This document shows, one piece after another, positions 1 through 12,196 of a stretch of DNA of 64,000 bases. The first letter of the stretch is position 1. Each line of letters opens with the position of its first letter. The position numbers and the translations under genes were made by a program. The stretch is from Rhabdornis inornatus (lineage: Eukaryota > Chordata > Aves > Passeriformes > Rhabdornithidae): the NCBI GenBank assembly GCA_013397075.1, contig VWZS01010165.1, positions 558,001 to 622,000 on the forward strand. The letters are read 5' to 3'. A model generated the notes under the pieces. That model did not search any database, had not been told where the DNA came from, and worked only from the letters and a program-made list of their open reading frames with translations.

Positions 1-247
1 CTTTTTTTTAGCAGAGAAGGGAATGAAAACTTGCCAGCAGCTTAAATACGCAGCTTTAATGCAGATGATAACTGTTTCTATCCACCAACCGGGTTCCTAA
101 AATTACTAAAATTTCTGTGTCACTTTAAATAACTAGCTATAAAATACGCTCACGGCTTTCAGAGGGTGAGGACTAATGGATGTGGGGAAAATGCAAGCAT
201 GGTACACTGCATCAGCTGGCAGACAGCTCTCAAAAGGGATACATTAC
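1..247 (-). other. HECW2: HECW2 intron 6, 5' part only
   Basis: The intron begins with gtaatg just below 248 and runs off the window. I looked on the minus strand for the next expected C2 exon and did not see it. No repeat was recognised. Confidence 0.85.
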
Positions 248-417
248 CTCTCTGTGCCAAACAGGATTAGTTGTGTTACTGATGATAGTCGACCTTCTTT
301 CCTGGCCATGGTGAGCAAATGTAGGAAATGTACTTTTCTTGCCTGGCTGAATGGACATCTTTAGATAAGGATCAGGGTTGAAGAACATGCCTTTTTTAAG
401 TCCAGCTGCTCTAATAT
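248..417 (-). CDS. HECW2: HECW2 coding exon 6, residues 191-247 (first half of C2 domain)
   Basis: 170 bp encode DIRAAGLKKGMFFNPDPYLK, MSIQPGKKSTFPTFAHHGQE and RRSTIISNTTNPVWHRE. This is the calcium- and phospholipid-binding C2 fold of NEDD4-like ligases; the NPDPYLK strand and the NTTNPVW strand are its hallmarks, and C2 domains of this class help recruit the ligase to membranes. The acceptor is ttttgttttatag before 417; the donor is GAGAG|gtaatg after 248. The first two bases complete Asp-191 with the G of exon 5, and the exon ends on a full codon (phase 0). The next expected exon is not present in bases 1-247, so the gene continues off the left edge. WW and HECT domains are outside the window. 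Confidence 0.96.
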
Positions 418-2200
418 CTATAAAACAAAACAAGAAGGAACAAAAAAAGGAACTAAGTAAATTAAAGCTAGTTCACAAAGTAGTGTATTCCTAAAATATT
501 ACCCAGGAAATCAATTCACCATAGATTACTAAATAAAGCAACTTAAAAGTACTCACACATTAACTAGATACAGTGTACAGCAGGAAAATAAGTGTTTTCC
601 CAAAAGAACATAAGGAAGAAAGGTATCAACATCCTCATTTACATTCTAGCCTCCAGTTATTTGTAAAACAAAAAGCATAAACTTGTAGCTCACCTACAAA
701 TGCTTTTCTCAGTAAGGTATCTACAGTATTTCCACTCAAAGAACCCAACAGAAACGGCCCAAAATTAATCACACAGTACTTGTTTTGTTTCTGGGTGCGG
801 AGATAAAAAACTGTACGGGAGATAATGCAGTGAAGAGACACTTTCCTAAAGTTCAGTCTTTGATAAACGTAACTTACCAAGTCTGCTCTGGACTATGATG
901 CAACTTTCTCACAACAGAGCAGATAATCCTTCTCACATAAAAGGAGGCAAAGTTTTCTGTAAAGGCTTCTTTCTTCCTAGGGAAACCTTAGTACTGCAGC
1001 CCTCGCAACTTACAATAATAAATAATAATTTCCTCAGGAGCATATTGTCATGACTAAGGACTTGAACGATAGTGCAAGCTTCAGCAACAACGAAAATAAA
1101 GAGGTACTTTTTTATGTTAGATTTTAAACTTAACTTAAAATATTCCTCTGTTTCTCTCTAGGTTTGCTGAAGCACAAGACTTGTGTCTTTTTCCATTAAG
1201 TACATCAGTATGCTGCATGCAGCAATGCAACTGGCACACACAGATTATACACACAGGCAGAATTCACTGCTCTAAAATTAAATGCCATGCCTGTGGATTT
1301 GGTAAAAAAAAAAAAAGAATCCTACAAAATATTCAGAGTTATGCCACACAAAATGTGTGAATGAAATAAAAAGTCATGTGCAAATGAACAATCTGAAAAC
1401 ATTACAGGACACACGTGACGAGCCCATCAGTTAATACACCTTTCAAAATTATGTCATGGGACTCCTCAGGCAGAATCACAACTGTCTATTAAACAAAGCA
1501 GGTTTTTCAGATTCACAAAGCAATTACTTGTACAGTCCACCATGTGAGTCTGTACAATCTATCAGTTCTATCTCAGGTAACTGCTGAAAGGCCACTTCAA
1601 AAAGCAGTGGATTTTTTCTGCTCTACCTCTACAATCTCTATACGTTTTTATTGTCAGCTCTTCAAGATTCAGAGGCAAATTTCATCTGCCTTTGCTCAAG
1701 TTGAATATGCTTCCGTCTCACACAAGATTTCCCTGGAATAAAGTGCTAATCAAAACAAGTGAAGCTGGTAGACTGCACCCCTACAGCTATTTCACTGTAG
1801 TGACAGCTTAGCTCTGTTGTAAGTGAATTTTTTTTCCCTTTCTAAACCACCATTTGCAGCTCTTGCTTTTTTCAAAGTGATGGAGCCAGACTGCATTTTA
1901 ATTAGAAGTTGTTTTCCACTCTTCAATCTGAGAGGAACTGTCCCTTGTGCAAACTGGAAATTTCCCTTAATTTTTCATGCCGGGATATATCAAATCCATT
2001 TCTTTCACTCCTGCAGATCCATGATTCTGGCTGGTTTTCAACAAACAGAAGTTCTAAAGAAATGCCATCTTTCAAGCCACTAGAGTGTGCTCCTACAGAG
2101 GCTAAAGAAGAAAAGCATTCCATCTTTGATGTTATTTAGAACAGCAACCTGCTTTTTTTTAACAACAATTTGTAAAACACAGAGAAGTGATGGTTTTTAC
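418..2200 (-). other. HECW2: HECW2 intron 5 (1,783 bp)
   Basis: Bounded by gtaaaa at 2200 and a pyrimidine tract plus tatag at 418. The sequence is unique AT-rich DNA with an A-rich run near 1304-1315. Short open frames on both strands look like chance. No transposon was recognised. Confidence 0.85.
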
Positions 2201-2276
2201 CTGATAGGGTAAAGCTGACCAACTTCCTAGAGTGCTGGGCTCCAGAAGCACCTTCATCTGTGCCTTCTACTCCCAT
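2201..2276 (-). CDS. HECW2: HECW2 coding exon 5, residues 166-190 plus first base of codon 191
   Basis: 76 bp encode MGVEGTDEGASGAQ then HSRKLVSFTLS. The first part is a variable Gly/Glu-rich linker. The second part is the first beta strand leading into the C2 domain and matches HECW2 exactly over HSRKLVSFTLS. The acceptor is tctcctcttcag before 2276; the donor is CTATCAG|gtaaaa after 2201. The preceding exon ends on a full codon and this one starts with ATG GGA, giving the Met-Met pair expected for HECW2 (PAVMMG). Intron phase is 0 upstream and 1 downstream. The linker differs from mammals at several residues, as expected for a disordered segment. Confidence 0.94.
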
Positions 2277-5200
2277 CTGAAGAGGAGAAAATAAAAGAAA
2301 TATACCACAGAAGTTTTCATCTGCTTTGTACATGCCTGAGTATGATAACACAATTCTAAGGTACTATGCTAGAGAAGGATCTGACCAAATACTGCCTTAT
2401 TACCACAGACAGGCTCAGCCACAGCATTAGTTTACACTAAACATCTTTTATGTCCCACAATGCTAAGATACCAGTAGCCCAAATCTTCCAAACAGAACAT
2501 GTATAGGCTAATACACATGCAGACAATATTAACCAGAGAAAACCTATCTTTTACAGCTTTCCCTTTTGTAAAATAACAAACAACAGTATGGATTTGTAAT
2601 ACACATCAAAGCACTGAGCTGTCCAGTGACAGCATATGTAACTTTTGTCACTTTCCACAAATAGAAAATTTAGTGTGCAACAGAAAGAAGGCAAAGAGAT
2701 CAAAGAGAGACTAAAAAAGCTTTCAGCTCTATTAACAAAAGCTCTTTTTAAACAGAAAAGCGCATCAGACATCTAAATATAAATGTGGTCTAAAAGCTTA
2801 TGCTTCACAGATTTTGAGGTTTGGTTTCCACCGAAATCCCTCATTAGGTAAAGCACTACTTCAGAATAAAAGTTTCTCATGTATTAATGTCTGTCTCTTT
2901 CAACTAGCAGAAGGATTTGTCTTTCAAGACAGAGGAGATGTGCATCCAGCCAAATAATCTATCACGGAGACATCAGTGGAGAGATCTCTGAAGACAAATG
3001 GCTCCCTGGACAGGCACTGCACTCACTCCCAGGCAGGAGAGGTGACACAAAAAAAGTTTGAGCCAAACACAGCACTGAGGATTAATACCAATGATAGAAC
3101 AGGGTCTGATCTATTCAATGATGCAAATAAACTGAATAAAAATGGGCACACCTGTGTGCGTAGATGAAGAATGTGAGGCAGCCCTGAGCAGTGGTTTGAA
3201 GTCACCAGATGGATAAATGGATAAATGACTCTGGAGCTGTGGTAGCCGCAGGGAAGCTGCTTTGCATTTATTGAACACGTAATCATTCCTTTTTATACTG
3301 CTTTAAGCTACTTAATAATATAATTTCAAATACTTCCCACAATGATCAGCAAGCACACTGGAATTTCACTGGAATTAGCAAACGTGTGGATTTCTTCAGA
3401 TAAAGAGATGAAGAAACAGCCATGATGTTGGAGCCTGACATCCCTGTGGGTCTCAGCAGTCTTCTGAGGGGACACACCATGCCATTCCCTTCCCTCACTG
3501 CTGGCTCCATGGGCACTTCGCACCTCTCAGGGCAAGACAAGTCTCGCCAGAGTGCTCAGAACTATCCCTTTTCCACCCAGCATGACATTATTATGCCAGT
3601 GATTTTATACGGATGCATAAGCAGTGACAGGTAGTAACAAAATTATGAAGGCATCAAAAGCAATGGGTTAATTCCAGCTGGATCAGTGTCTGCCTACAGA
3701 CAGATACTATGGAAGCAGTGTGGGGTGCATCCCACTGTGAGAGTGATGCTGTCCAAGCAAGGCCACAGGAATGCTGTGTATTCCAGTTTCCTCCTTTGGG
3801 CTTATTTCAGCACACACTGTTTTCCTTGTTAAAAATGTTACTCATCAACAAAAAGGCCTTCCCTATACCTATTTTTCTGCTACAAGTCAGACTCCATTCA
3901 AATAATACTATTCTTATTGCTAATCATAACTTCACATTACAGAAAATAGAATTTGCCCACAATTCAGCTATAATAGCATGAATGGTGACAGTGTTCCCTA
4001 GCACTTCCATGACTTTTCTATATAATCTCTATCTGTTCCATTATGGTATAAACAGCAGTTTCAATTCTTCTGCACCAAGTGAAAAATTTCATCCCAGCAC
4101 AAACACACAGGGTTTTGCAGCATAAAGGCCATATCATCTGGCGTAAATAGTGTTTCTGAAGGCTCCATCAGGCCTTCTATCTCCCAAGCCAAAGTAACAC
4201 AATAGCATGTTAGCTGCTTATCCAAAAATATGATGGACTGAAATACCTGGTGTGATACAACATCGGTATGAGAAAATCCAGTAAGCAAGGAATTTATTGC
4301 ACCATAAAAAAGGGGAATGAGCACACCATGACTCTTACCACTTTCCCAAACAGCATTTCTCTAAGCATAGACAGAACCAATACCAAGAGAACTCAGTGAC
4401 CTCTACTGCACTGTGCTTAAGCTCAACACCAAAACCATGGAAATGCAGTGAGGTTTTAATGTTCAACAATAGGTTTACTTACACGTAACTAACCCAGTAT
4501 GACATTTTTAGGAAGTATCATCTGAACTGTCATACAACATTCTCATCAGGAAAACTAACAGCTCGCTATTTCTGGAAGTCTGCCCTGTTAAGGCAAACAA
4601 AAATGTTTATATAAAATTAACCCTTCTAGCAGGTGTGTAAATTCTGTACAATACTCAGGACCCTGCATTACCTTTCAAAGGTAAGAAATTTAAATAGCAA
4701 CAGCTGGTATAAGCCTTCAAGCATTACCATGACTCTGAAAGACAGATCTCCAGGTAGCTACCAAGCCATTAAATGCATACTTAGATGACAGAAGTTCAGA
4801 TGTCCTTTTATTCAATGGAGCTCAAAACTACTGGTGGATAACGTGATAAGGTCAAGAAAACACCCAAGTTCAACTGGTTTCTCCATTCAGTATAATCACT
4901 CTGCTTCTCAGTAATGATGTAGTGTGTGCAGCCCAGTCTAAGGGGTAATTTTGAGATGCATTTTTTTCCTCCTGTTCAAAATCAGACTACCTTACTGCCT
5001 TTAGTTTATAAATTGGTATTAAAGACAGCAGCTGTCAGGCTCATTAACTATGACACATTTTCTCCTGTAAAGTATCGAGTCTGTATTCATCTGCGAAACT
5101 GTTACTCACAGTGAGATCTGACAATGATCTGAAAAGTAAACGATGCTATCACCTAGGTTTGTAATCCTAAGAGAAAACCCCCACACATTTGGTATATTAA

Positions 5201-6145
5201 GATACATAGCCCATTTAGTGTCAGATAGCTATAGCATGTGCTTGTATATAATACACAACACTGAAAAAGCACAAGTTCAGAATAAATGCTATTCAGTCTG
5301 AGTAACTTCTGCTTCACCGCATCTTCAGCGCTGCAGTTGTCAGGACACCACCCTGACAGTTGTGATCTCAAATCCTTGGCAGCTAACATCAACAAATCAA
5401 ATGCCCTGTGAAACTTGCTGGAGCTTAGCTGAAGAGCTAACCTGTTAAATAAATTGCTTGCAGCAAAAGCACCATAGTACAAGTTTGGAAGCCTTTTCTG
5501 ACACTGCTTTAACTATTTCATTGCTACTTAACTAAAAAAAACTCTATAACATAAACAAGTCTCATAACACAAACACAGTAAGACAGTATTTCCTGATAAC
5601 CAGGGAATTATTAAATTTCAATGATATATGAACACTCAAAGAATTCAGTCATTTTTGCAAGGGCAGAGTTTTGTCCAGTTGCATTTATACTAACAATTGC
5701 TATCTCTGCAACAGTTTCATACTGAATATTAGGAAACATTTAAGAAATAGGAAGAAACTGAGACCCTGGACATGGTTTCAGTGACATAATCAGTGCGAAA
5801 AATTTCTATTACGGTGTTAAATTACAGAAAACTGTAAGTAGCAAAAAACTGAATGCAAGCAAGGCCAAATTCTTAGCATAAAAAACTTCAGTGAAGCCCA
5901 GTGACTTTTTACTGTTATTTTATTATGAGCAGTACAAAACCACAAAAAACACTTTCCAGTTTTTATAGTTTTTGTAAGGCAACGCATTTTTTTGAAAAAT
6001 AACTGCTGTCAGTAGTAAAAATAGGAGACATATTGATAGGTTGGTCTGACAGTTAATGCTATCAATATTACTATCAGCACTATCATTTTATAAAACCAAT
6101 CAATAAATCATTTACAAATACAATGAACACATAGGCTAAACTCAC
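2277..6145 (-). other. HECW2: HECW2 intron 4 (3,869 bp)
   Basis: Bounded by gtgagt at 6145 and tctcctcttcag at 2277. A short tetranucleotide-like stretch (two GGATAAAT copies near 3211-3226) is present. Otherwise I see only unique AT-rich sequence and no credible exon or mobile element. Confidence 0.85.
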
Positions 6146-6240
6146 CATCACAGCAGGGTTTTTCACAGTGATACATGGAGTAGTAGCTCGGAGGGCTCCA
6201 CTAACACCATGGTAGTATTTAAAACAGATCTTTATTTCAG
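6146..6240 (-). CDS. HECW2: HECW2 coding exon 4, residues 134-165
   Basis: 95 bp encode EIKICFKYYHGVSGALRATT followed by PCITVKNPAVM, the most conserved core of the HECW N-terminal domain. HECW1 shares KICFKYYHGVSGALRATT, so paralogue identity comes from the neighbouring exons. The acceptor is a T-rich tract ending ttcag before 6240. The donor is GTGATG|gtgagt after 6146. The first two bases (CT) join the T of exon 3 to give TCT, Ser-134, where mammalian HECW2 and HECW1 have Pro as I recall. Intron phase is 1 upstream and 0 downstream. Confidence 0.95.
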
Positions 6241-7723
6241 CTGAAAAAAAAACCAAAAACCACATTAAACACTTCATGACTGACCCTACACAAAAGAGAC
6301 ACAACAAAACTATTCAGTATTCAGTGACCTGTCTTCAGAAATACTCTAACAGGAAATTACAAATAGAGCTGCTGGTTATATCCTCATTGTGTGTTGGGTC
6401 TTTCTGTCACTCAAGAGGCAAAAATGATAACTTACCTAATTCTGCAACTTGTATTTCTGCTACTATATCATCAGCCCTGGAAAGGGCATACTGGGACATT
6501 TGCCACTAGGATGATTTTGTAGGACTTTGGAAGAATGCGACACATATCTGAAGGAAGCTGGAATCACTTTATATATTGGAACACAGGAAAGGTAAATGTT
6601 GCACCAAGTTTCTGGTCCCACTGATTAAAGTTTTGTTTGCTGAACTTCATTTACTGCAAACAAAAGAGTATTATGTTTGACTGAAACCTGACGTCCCCTG
6701 TAGTTCCTCTGCATTCTTCCAACCAAGCAGAACAGCTATAATTATGGCTGCCCTTGATCCTGTGGGATTTTCCCTATCTGGAACAATGTCTGTTTTCCTT
6801 CTCCACTGGGTAACTCTTCTATGTAAGTCTGATGAGGGTTTTACCTCTGGGTACAGAGATGGCCACAGGCAGACAGCAATGGCCAAAGGCAGGCAGGAAT
6901 TACAGCAGCCAGTTCAGAAACAGGATGTGTATGAAAGTCTTGGCAGTTCAATTACTTTGCTTGGTTTAACAATATGTCAGTAGTCCTGAAGTACAAAACC
7001 ACAGAGTTTTGTATAAGATTTTGAGACATATATGGCATGATTCCTTGAGGGTTGAGGTATTTCATCACTGCAAGATAAAATACCCACTTATCTCCATTCA
7101 GAAACCCACCCTGCAAGCCTGCTCAGCCAAAAGGGATTATTTATTTTTAAATTTGCTGCAGTTACAGATCAAGATTTATTTACTATCTTCCTCCCAGAAC
7201 AAAGAGGAGACACCTCAGAACAACCCTTCAAAGGAAAGTGTCTGGCTGACAGTGCCTCCAGGGAATCAGGAGGTGGAGAAGCTGCTGAGCCCACTTCCTC
7301 CTCCTCACAGATGAGTTCACACATACAGACAAAACATGCTCTATTTACCACAAGCTTTAGAGCAAAATTCAAAATGCAGACAGATTTCTAATCACCTACA
7401 AAGGTTTAAGAGACCTAAAACTCATCAGGCAGGACAATGGGTTAGTTTCTTCCCGAACTGAGCAATTCTGCTTACCTACCAACAATGCTTATATCCAGGG
7501 CACACAAGGATTTCTAGCTCACATCAAATCAGAGCTTCAGCACCTGCAAAATCTAGGAGGATTTACACCAAGTACTGGACTCTCCACATTGTAAAATGTA
7601 CATACTAAGTAACAAGAACTCTAGTCTGAGCATCTCTTATTCACACTGAGAACACATTATGGCTACATGAGAGCATGGTTAAGACAATGTACTATTCCAC
7701 CAAGACTTCCAATTTCCAGCTAT

Positions 7724-7759
7724 ATTGCTTACTTTTATTGCATTGCTTACTTTTATTGC
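7724..7759. repeat. Perfect 18-bp tandem duplication
   Basis: ATTGCTTACTTTTATTGC occurs twice with no gap in HECW2 intron 3. It is identical between copies, so recent or conserved. Confidence 0.95.
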
Positions 7760-10700
7760 AACATAAGCTTAATTTTTCAGAGAGTTTCTGGACTTGCTGT
7801 TTATCCAGTCTGTTGTGACTATCTTGTCTCAATTCACCACTTTTGAACACAATGTAGCAATGGAAGAGTTACCAGCTGCTGCACCTGTCCACAGACAATC
7901 CATAATGTGATGGTGGAAAAGTACTCTCACTACACTGACAAGTACATTTATCTAAAGGCTGAAATGCAATACTACAAGTTTTGCATCCTCATATTTCTTT
8001 CTCTCAATTAATTCTATGAGCATATAGTACTTTTCAATACCTGCATATGGCTGGTGATAGAACAACACTTGATTCAAGAAATGGATCTGACATCCCTTTC
8101 AGGTGCACTAAATTTTTAAAAAATCCAATCAAACAAAAGACCGAACTTCAGGACTTATTGCTAGAAATAATCAGAAAAAGCAGAGCACTTAGAACATGAC
8201 ATGGAGACTTTTTCTCCCACTTGCCAGCAGAAGCAGCACTAATTCAGTTTGGGCTTCATACTGCACTGCATTCACACATTCATTTAGAGAAATGGCAGAT
8301 CTGCTGTTAGCACTGTGTCAGTGGGATTAATACAAGAGAAGCTGTGCTTGAAATTCAGCACAAAACTGAAAAATGGGCTACCCACCATAGGCACGCAAAT
8401 GTTGTCAAAATGAACATGGATTTGCAAGACAGGATCTTATACACAGCAATACAAACACTCCATAGGATAAGAGACACCAAAGTGTTTTTTTTCTTGGCTA
8501 ATAATGCTAGAAACTGCAGTTAATGTTAACAGAAGAAGAAATCTCAGAGGAACCCTGTAAGTTCAAAGCAGCTGAGGATGCAGCTTTTTGACATGTCTTA
8601 AAGCTGTACTATCAGGAAAAAAAAATCTTGATTAGAAGAGGTTTTTCTCGATGAATGATGAATTCCTCACATCTAGATGTACTGTAAACAAGTATCTGTG
8701 GCTGTTACTGATATTTACAGGTGGTGTGCTGAGATGTGTTCTAAGGCCCTATAAACAGACTTCTTCAGCAGCAGTAAGTTCAATTATCTGCAAACAGGAC
8801 TTCAATATTCAGAGAAATGAGTTCAATATCATATTAACACAGTTTTCCTCTGAACTATTCCATACTCTGAATGCACATTAGCATGTGTCACCTACAGAGT
8901 TTTCCCTACTGTCACCTACAGTTTCTTTAATTTCTCCTGCCACCTTGCTTTTATGTGTTGCCTCCAGGAGAAAACCGGCACTTTTTTTTTCTTTCCTACT
9001 TATTCTTCCCCAACAGGTTAATAAGATTGCTTTGCGCAGGACCCCTAATGAAAAAGTTAAGAGTAGTAAACCCAGCAAAGGAGAGACATCTGTATATGAC
9101 CACAGGATCATTTCCTGCATCATTAAAGAAAATAAGATGTTTCAGAGCACAAAAGAATTTTCATTCATGGGAAAAATGAATGTATTTTTGATATTACACG
9201 TGCCCTCTTGTAACTGACATTCCTCCAGACATCATACAGACCACAATTAATTTCTTCTTTAATTAAAAATAAGCCAAAAATTAAATTGTGGGATCTACAA
9301 TTCTTTCAAAGTTATCACATGGCCATATAACAAGTGATATATATATGTTAATTAATCAGAAAACTGTGAAACCATAATCCCCTTCTCTTAAAGCTAATAG
9401 CTGTTACCATTTCATAACCATAGTCTTATAGCTACAACATTTACACAAAAATGTTGGACTCAATAAAGGTTTCTGAGACTCAAACACTGACATTTGAATT
9501 TCAAAAGGACACCTGCATGAAATTATAGTGCTGTTACCACTATGGACCATATACTTTCACCTCTTCGGTTATAAAGGGATCAGCTTACACTAAATAACAG
9601 CTTGGGTTTAAAACATCACTAATTCCCCAAAGTTCCTCACTAACTACTTTTTTACCCTTGCCAATCAAAAGAATGCTTAATGAAAGAAAGATACTAAGAA
9701 TACATAAATACATGAGCATAAATCCTTGGAGAATGCATTCTTTCCAGGAGACTGACAATGCAGGAAAGCAGGTTTGTTTGCTGTAAGAACAGCTTGCTCC
9801 AGACAGACCCTGTTTAAACAAAACACCAATATTAGAGGTGAAATCATCTCAGACACATCTCCAAAAAGAAGTCAAATCCGAGCTGGGTTACAACAGTCTG
9901 TGGAGCAAAACAGTGCTCCCAGTTCACAGTATGGAACCTGCACAGCAGCTAAAACTTCCTGGCCACTGCAGCTGAGTGCCCAGAAGGTACTTGGGCTGAA
10001 TCCATGGCTCTCTGCAGACAGAAACATATGTCCTCCAACATTCACTGGGGAAAAAGCTGACAGCACAGTAACTCGTTGGAAAAATATGAGAGCGTGTTCT
10101 GCAAAACTTATTTAAGAAAACTAGAACAAATGAAGTCACTCACATTCACGCTTTACAAAGCTATAAAGGGAGATGCAATCCATGCAAAAGCAACTGCGTT
10201 AAATCCTATTTTTTTCCCATCTGAACCTGACAGACGACTGCAGAAATTTAGCAGTGCTCTGCATGTCCTGCCAGTTGAACTTTTCCATGGCGTGACAGTT
10301 CAGTGAACTCAACATTTCTGTTTGGACATTTAGCATTCTCTTCTCTGCATCACTTTCAGTGTGTGCATTTTTGATTACTTCCTACTGGGCAGTAGCAAAC
10401 AGCAGCAGAACGCAAGGGCCAAAGCTGGCAGCCCCCAGGTACTTGCCATCTCTCTCAGCAGGTGTTTCACAAATTTATTTTACAGGAACATTAGGCAAAC
10501 CACCTACAAAGTGACTAACAGAAAGCTTTTTAGCTAAAGTAGGATCAATAACAGAAAATGCTTATGTCCCAGTGATTTCCATCTAACCTGCTTCAAAGTG
10601 AACGTGGACAAAAGCTTGTTCAGGTAACAGAGCCTCCCAATCCCTGCCAGCCCCACTCACTTTGCTGTCATCAGAGATTCTTATTTACAGTCATGAGCAC

Positions 10701-11514
10701 TGACTATTATGCTCCAGTTTGGCAAATCATTTAATTATAATCTAACCTTTAAAACAAAACACTGGGATATTATGTGCTTAAGGAAGTCAACAAAGCCTGC
10801 CATAAATGTAAAAAATACAAGACTTGATCCTGTTTCAGTTATTTGTGATACTCAAAAATAGCTGTTAAGAGACAACATAAAAAACCAGCAGAAGAATAAC
10901 AGAAGTATCTCTAACTCCATGAATATGTCTATAAATAGAGTAGGGACAATAACCGTGAGTCCCCAGACAGACCACTGAAAGGGCACTGGTTACAGGGCAC
11001 TGCACAGATGAATGTTCCAGGCTCAGAACAATTCCATGTGAGAAAACCATGACCTTTACAGAATTTAACCGGTAAAATTTTAAATGGTAAAAATATAAAG
11101 GTTGGATACAAGTAATGAATTACATTTGTAGAACATTCATTAACATCGACCATTATGGTCAAAACCATTACAAAAACTAAACTCTTTTCATACCTCTAGT
11201 TACAAGCAGCCCTTAAAAGCTAAAAGTATATAAACTTCAATTACTAAACTGGTATTTTTTTCCCTTCAGTATCTATCAGCTTTTAACAAAAAAGAGCTGG
11301 GAGTCTGGTTTGCTCACTACAAAGTAAGGCAATTTCAGTCTTAATACATTATTTTTGCTAAAGTTATAATTTCATGGAAATAGGGACTGAATACCAAGAA
11401 CTGCACATAAAACTTCACGTTCAACATGACAGCAGTGCAATGCAAACACATATATTACCATGTTTTCTGAATATACCTCATAATCTACTCGTGCTCTTAG
11501 TCGTGGGGGATGAA

Positions 11515-12196
11515 CAGATCAAGAGCTGCCCTGCTGAGAAAGACCTGGGGGGAGCTGGGGGAGGAGAGGCTGGACATGAGCCAGCCATGGGCACTCACAG
11601 CCCAGAAAGCCAAACGTGTCCTGGGCTGCATCCAAAGCCCCGTGGGCAGCAGGGCAAGGCAGGGGATTCTGCCCCTCTGCTCTGCTCTGAGATCCCACCT
11701 GGAACACTGCATCCAGCTCTGGGGTCCCAGCACAGGAGGGACAGGGACCTGCTGGAGTGAGTCCAGGGGAGGTCACCAAGAGATTACAGAAATGGAGAAT
11801 CTCTCCTTTGAGGAAAGGCTGAGAGAGTTGGGATTGCCCAGTCTGGAGAAGAAAAAGCTCTGAAGAGAACTCACTGCAGCCTTTCAGTACTTGAAGGGAG
11901 CTTATCAAAAAGATGGGGACCATTTTTTTACCAGGGACAGTGGGTTATGGTTTTAAACTAAAATAAGGTAGATTCAGATCAGACATAAGGATGAAAGTTT
12001 GAACAGTGAGGGTAGTGAAATGCTGACACAGGTTGCCCAGAGAGGTGGTAGGTGCCCAATCCCTGGAAGCACTCAGGATCAGGTTGGACAGGGCTCTGAG
12101 CAACCCAACCTATAGAAGATGTCCCTGCTCATTGCAGGAGGGTTGAACTACAGATTTTTAAAAGTCCCTTACAACTCCAACTATTCTGTGATTCAA
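11515..12196 (+). mobile_element. CR1 non-LTR retrotransposon fragment, 5' truncated
   Basis: About 680 bp matching the 3' end of avian CR1, including the typical cctggaagcactcaggatcaggttgg phrase in part, the rule that the insert ends in ATTCTGTGATTC (12184-12195), and the end of ORF2. The translated frame from about 11570 to 11863 reads like the C-terminus of CR1 reverse transcriptase (AKRVLGCIQSPV..., LSFEERLRELGLPSLEKKKL) and is open for more than 100 codons before a stop. It lies in HECW2 intron 3, antisense to the gene. CR1 copies are normally 5' truncated, as here, and lack target-site duplications. The left breakpoint is approximate. Confidence 0.9.

Noticed and set aside
1..247. Possible next C2-domain exon of HECW2
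   Set aside because: Translated minus-strand sequence does not contain the expected continuation after WHRE; it must lie outside the window.
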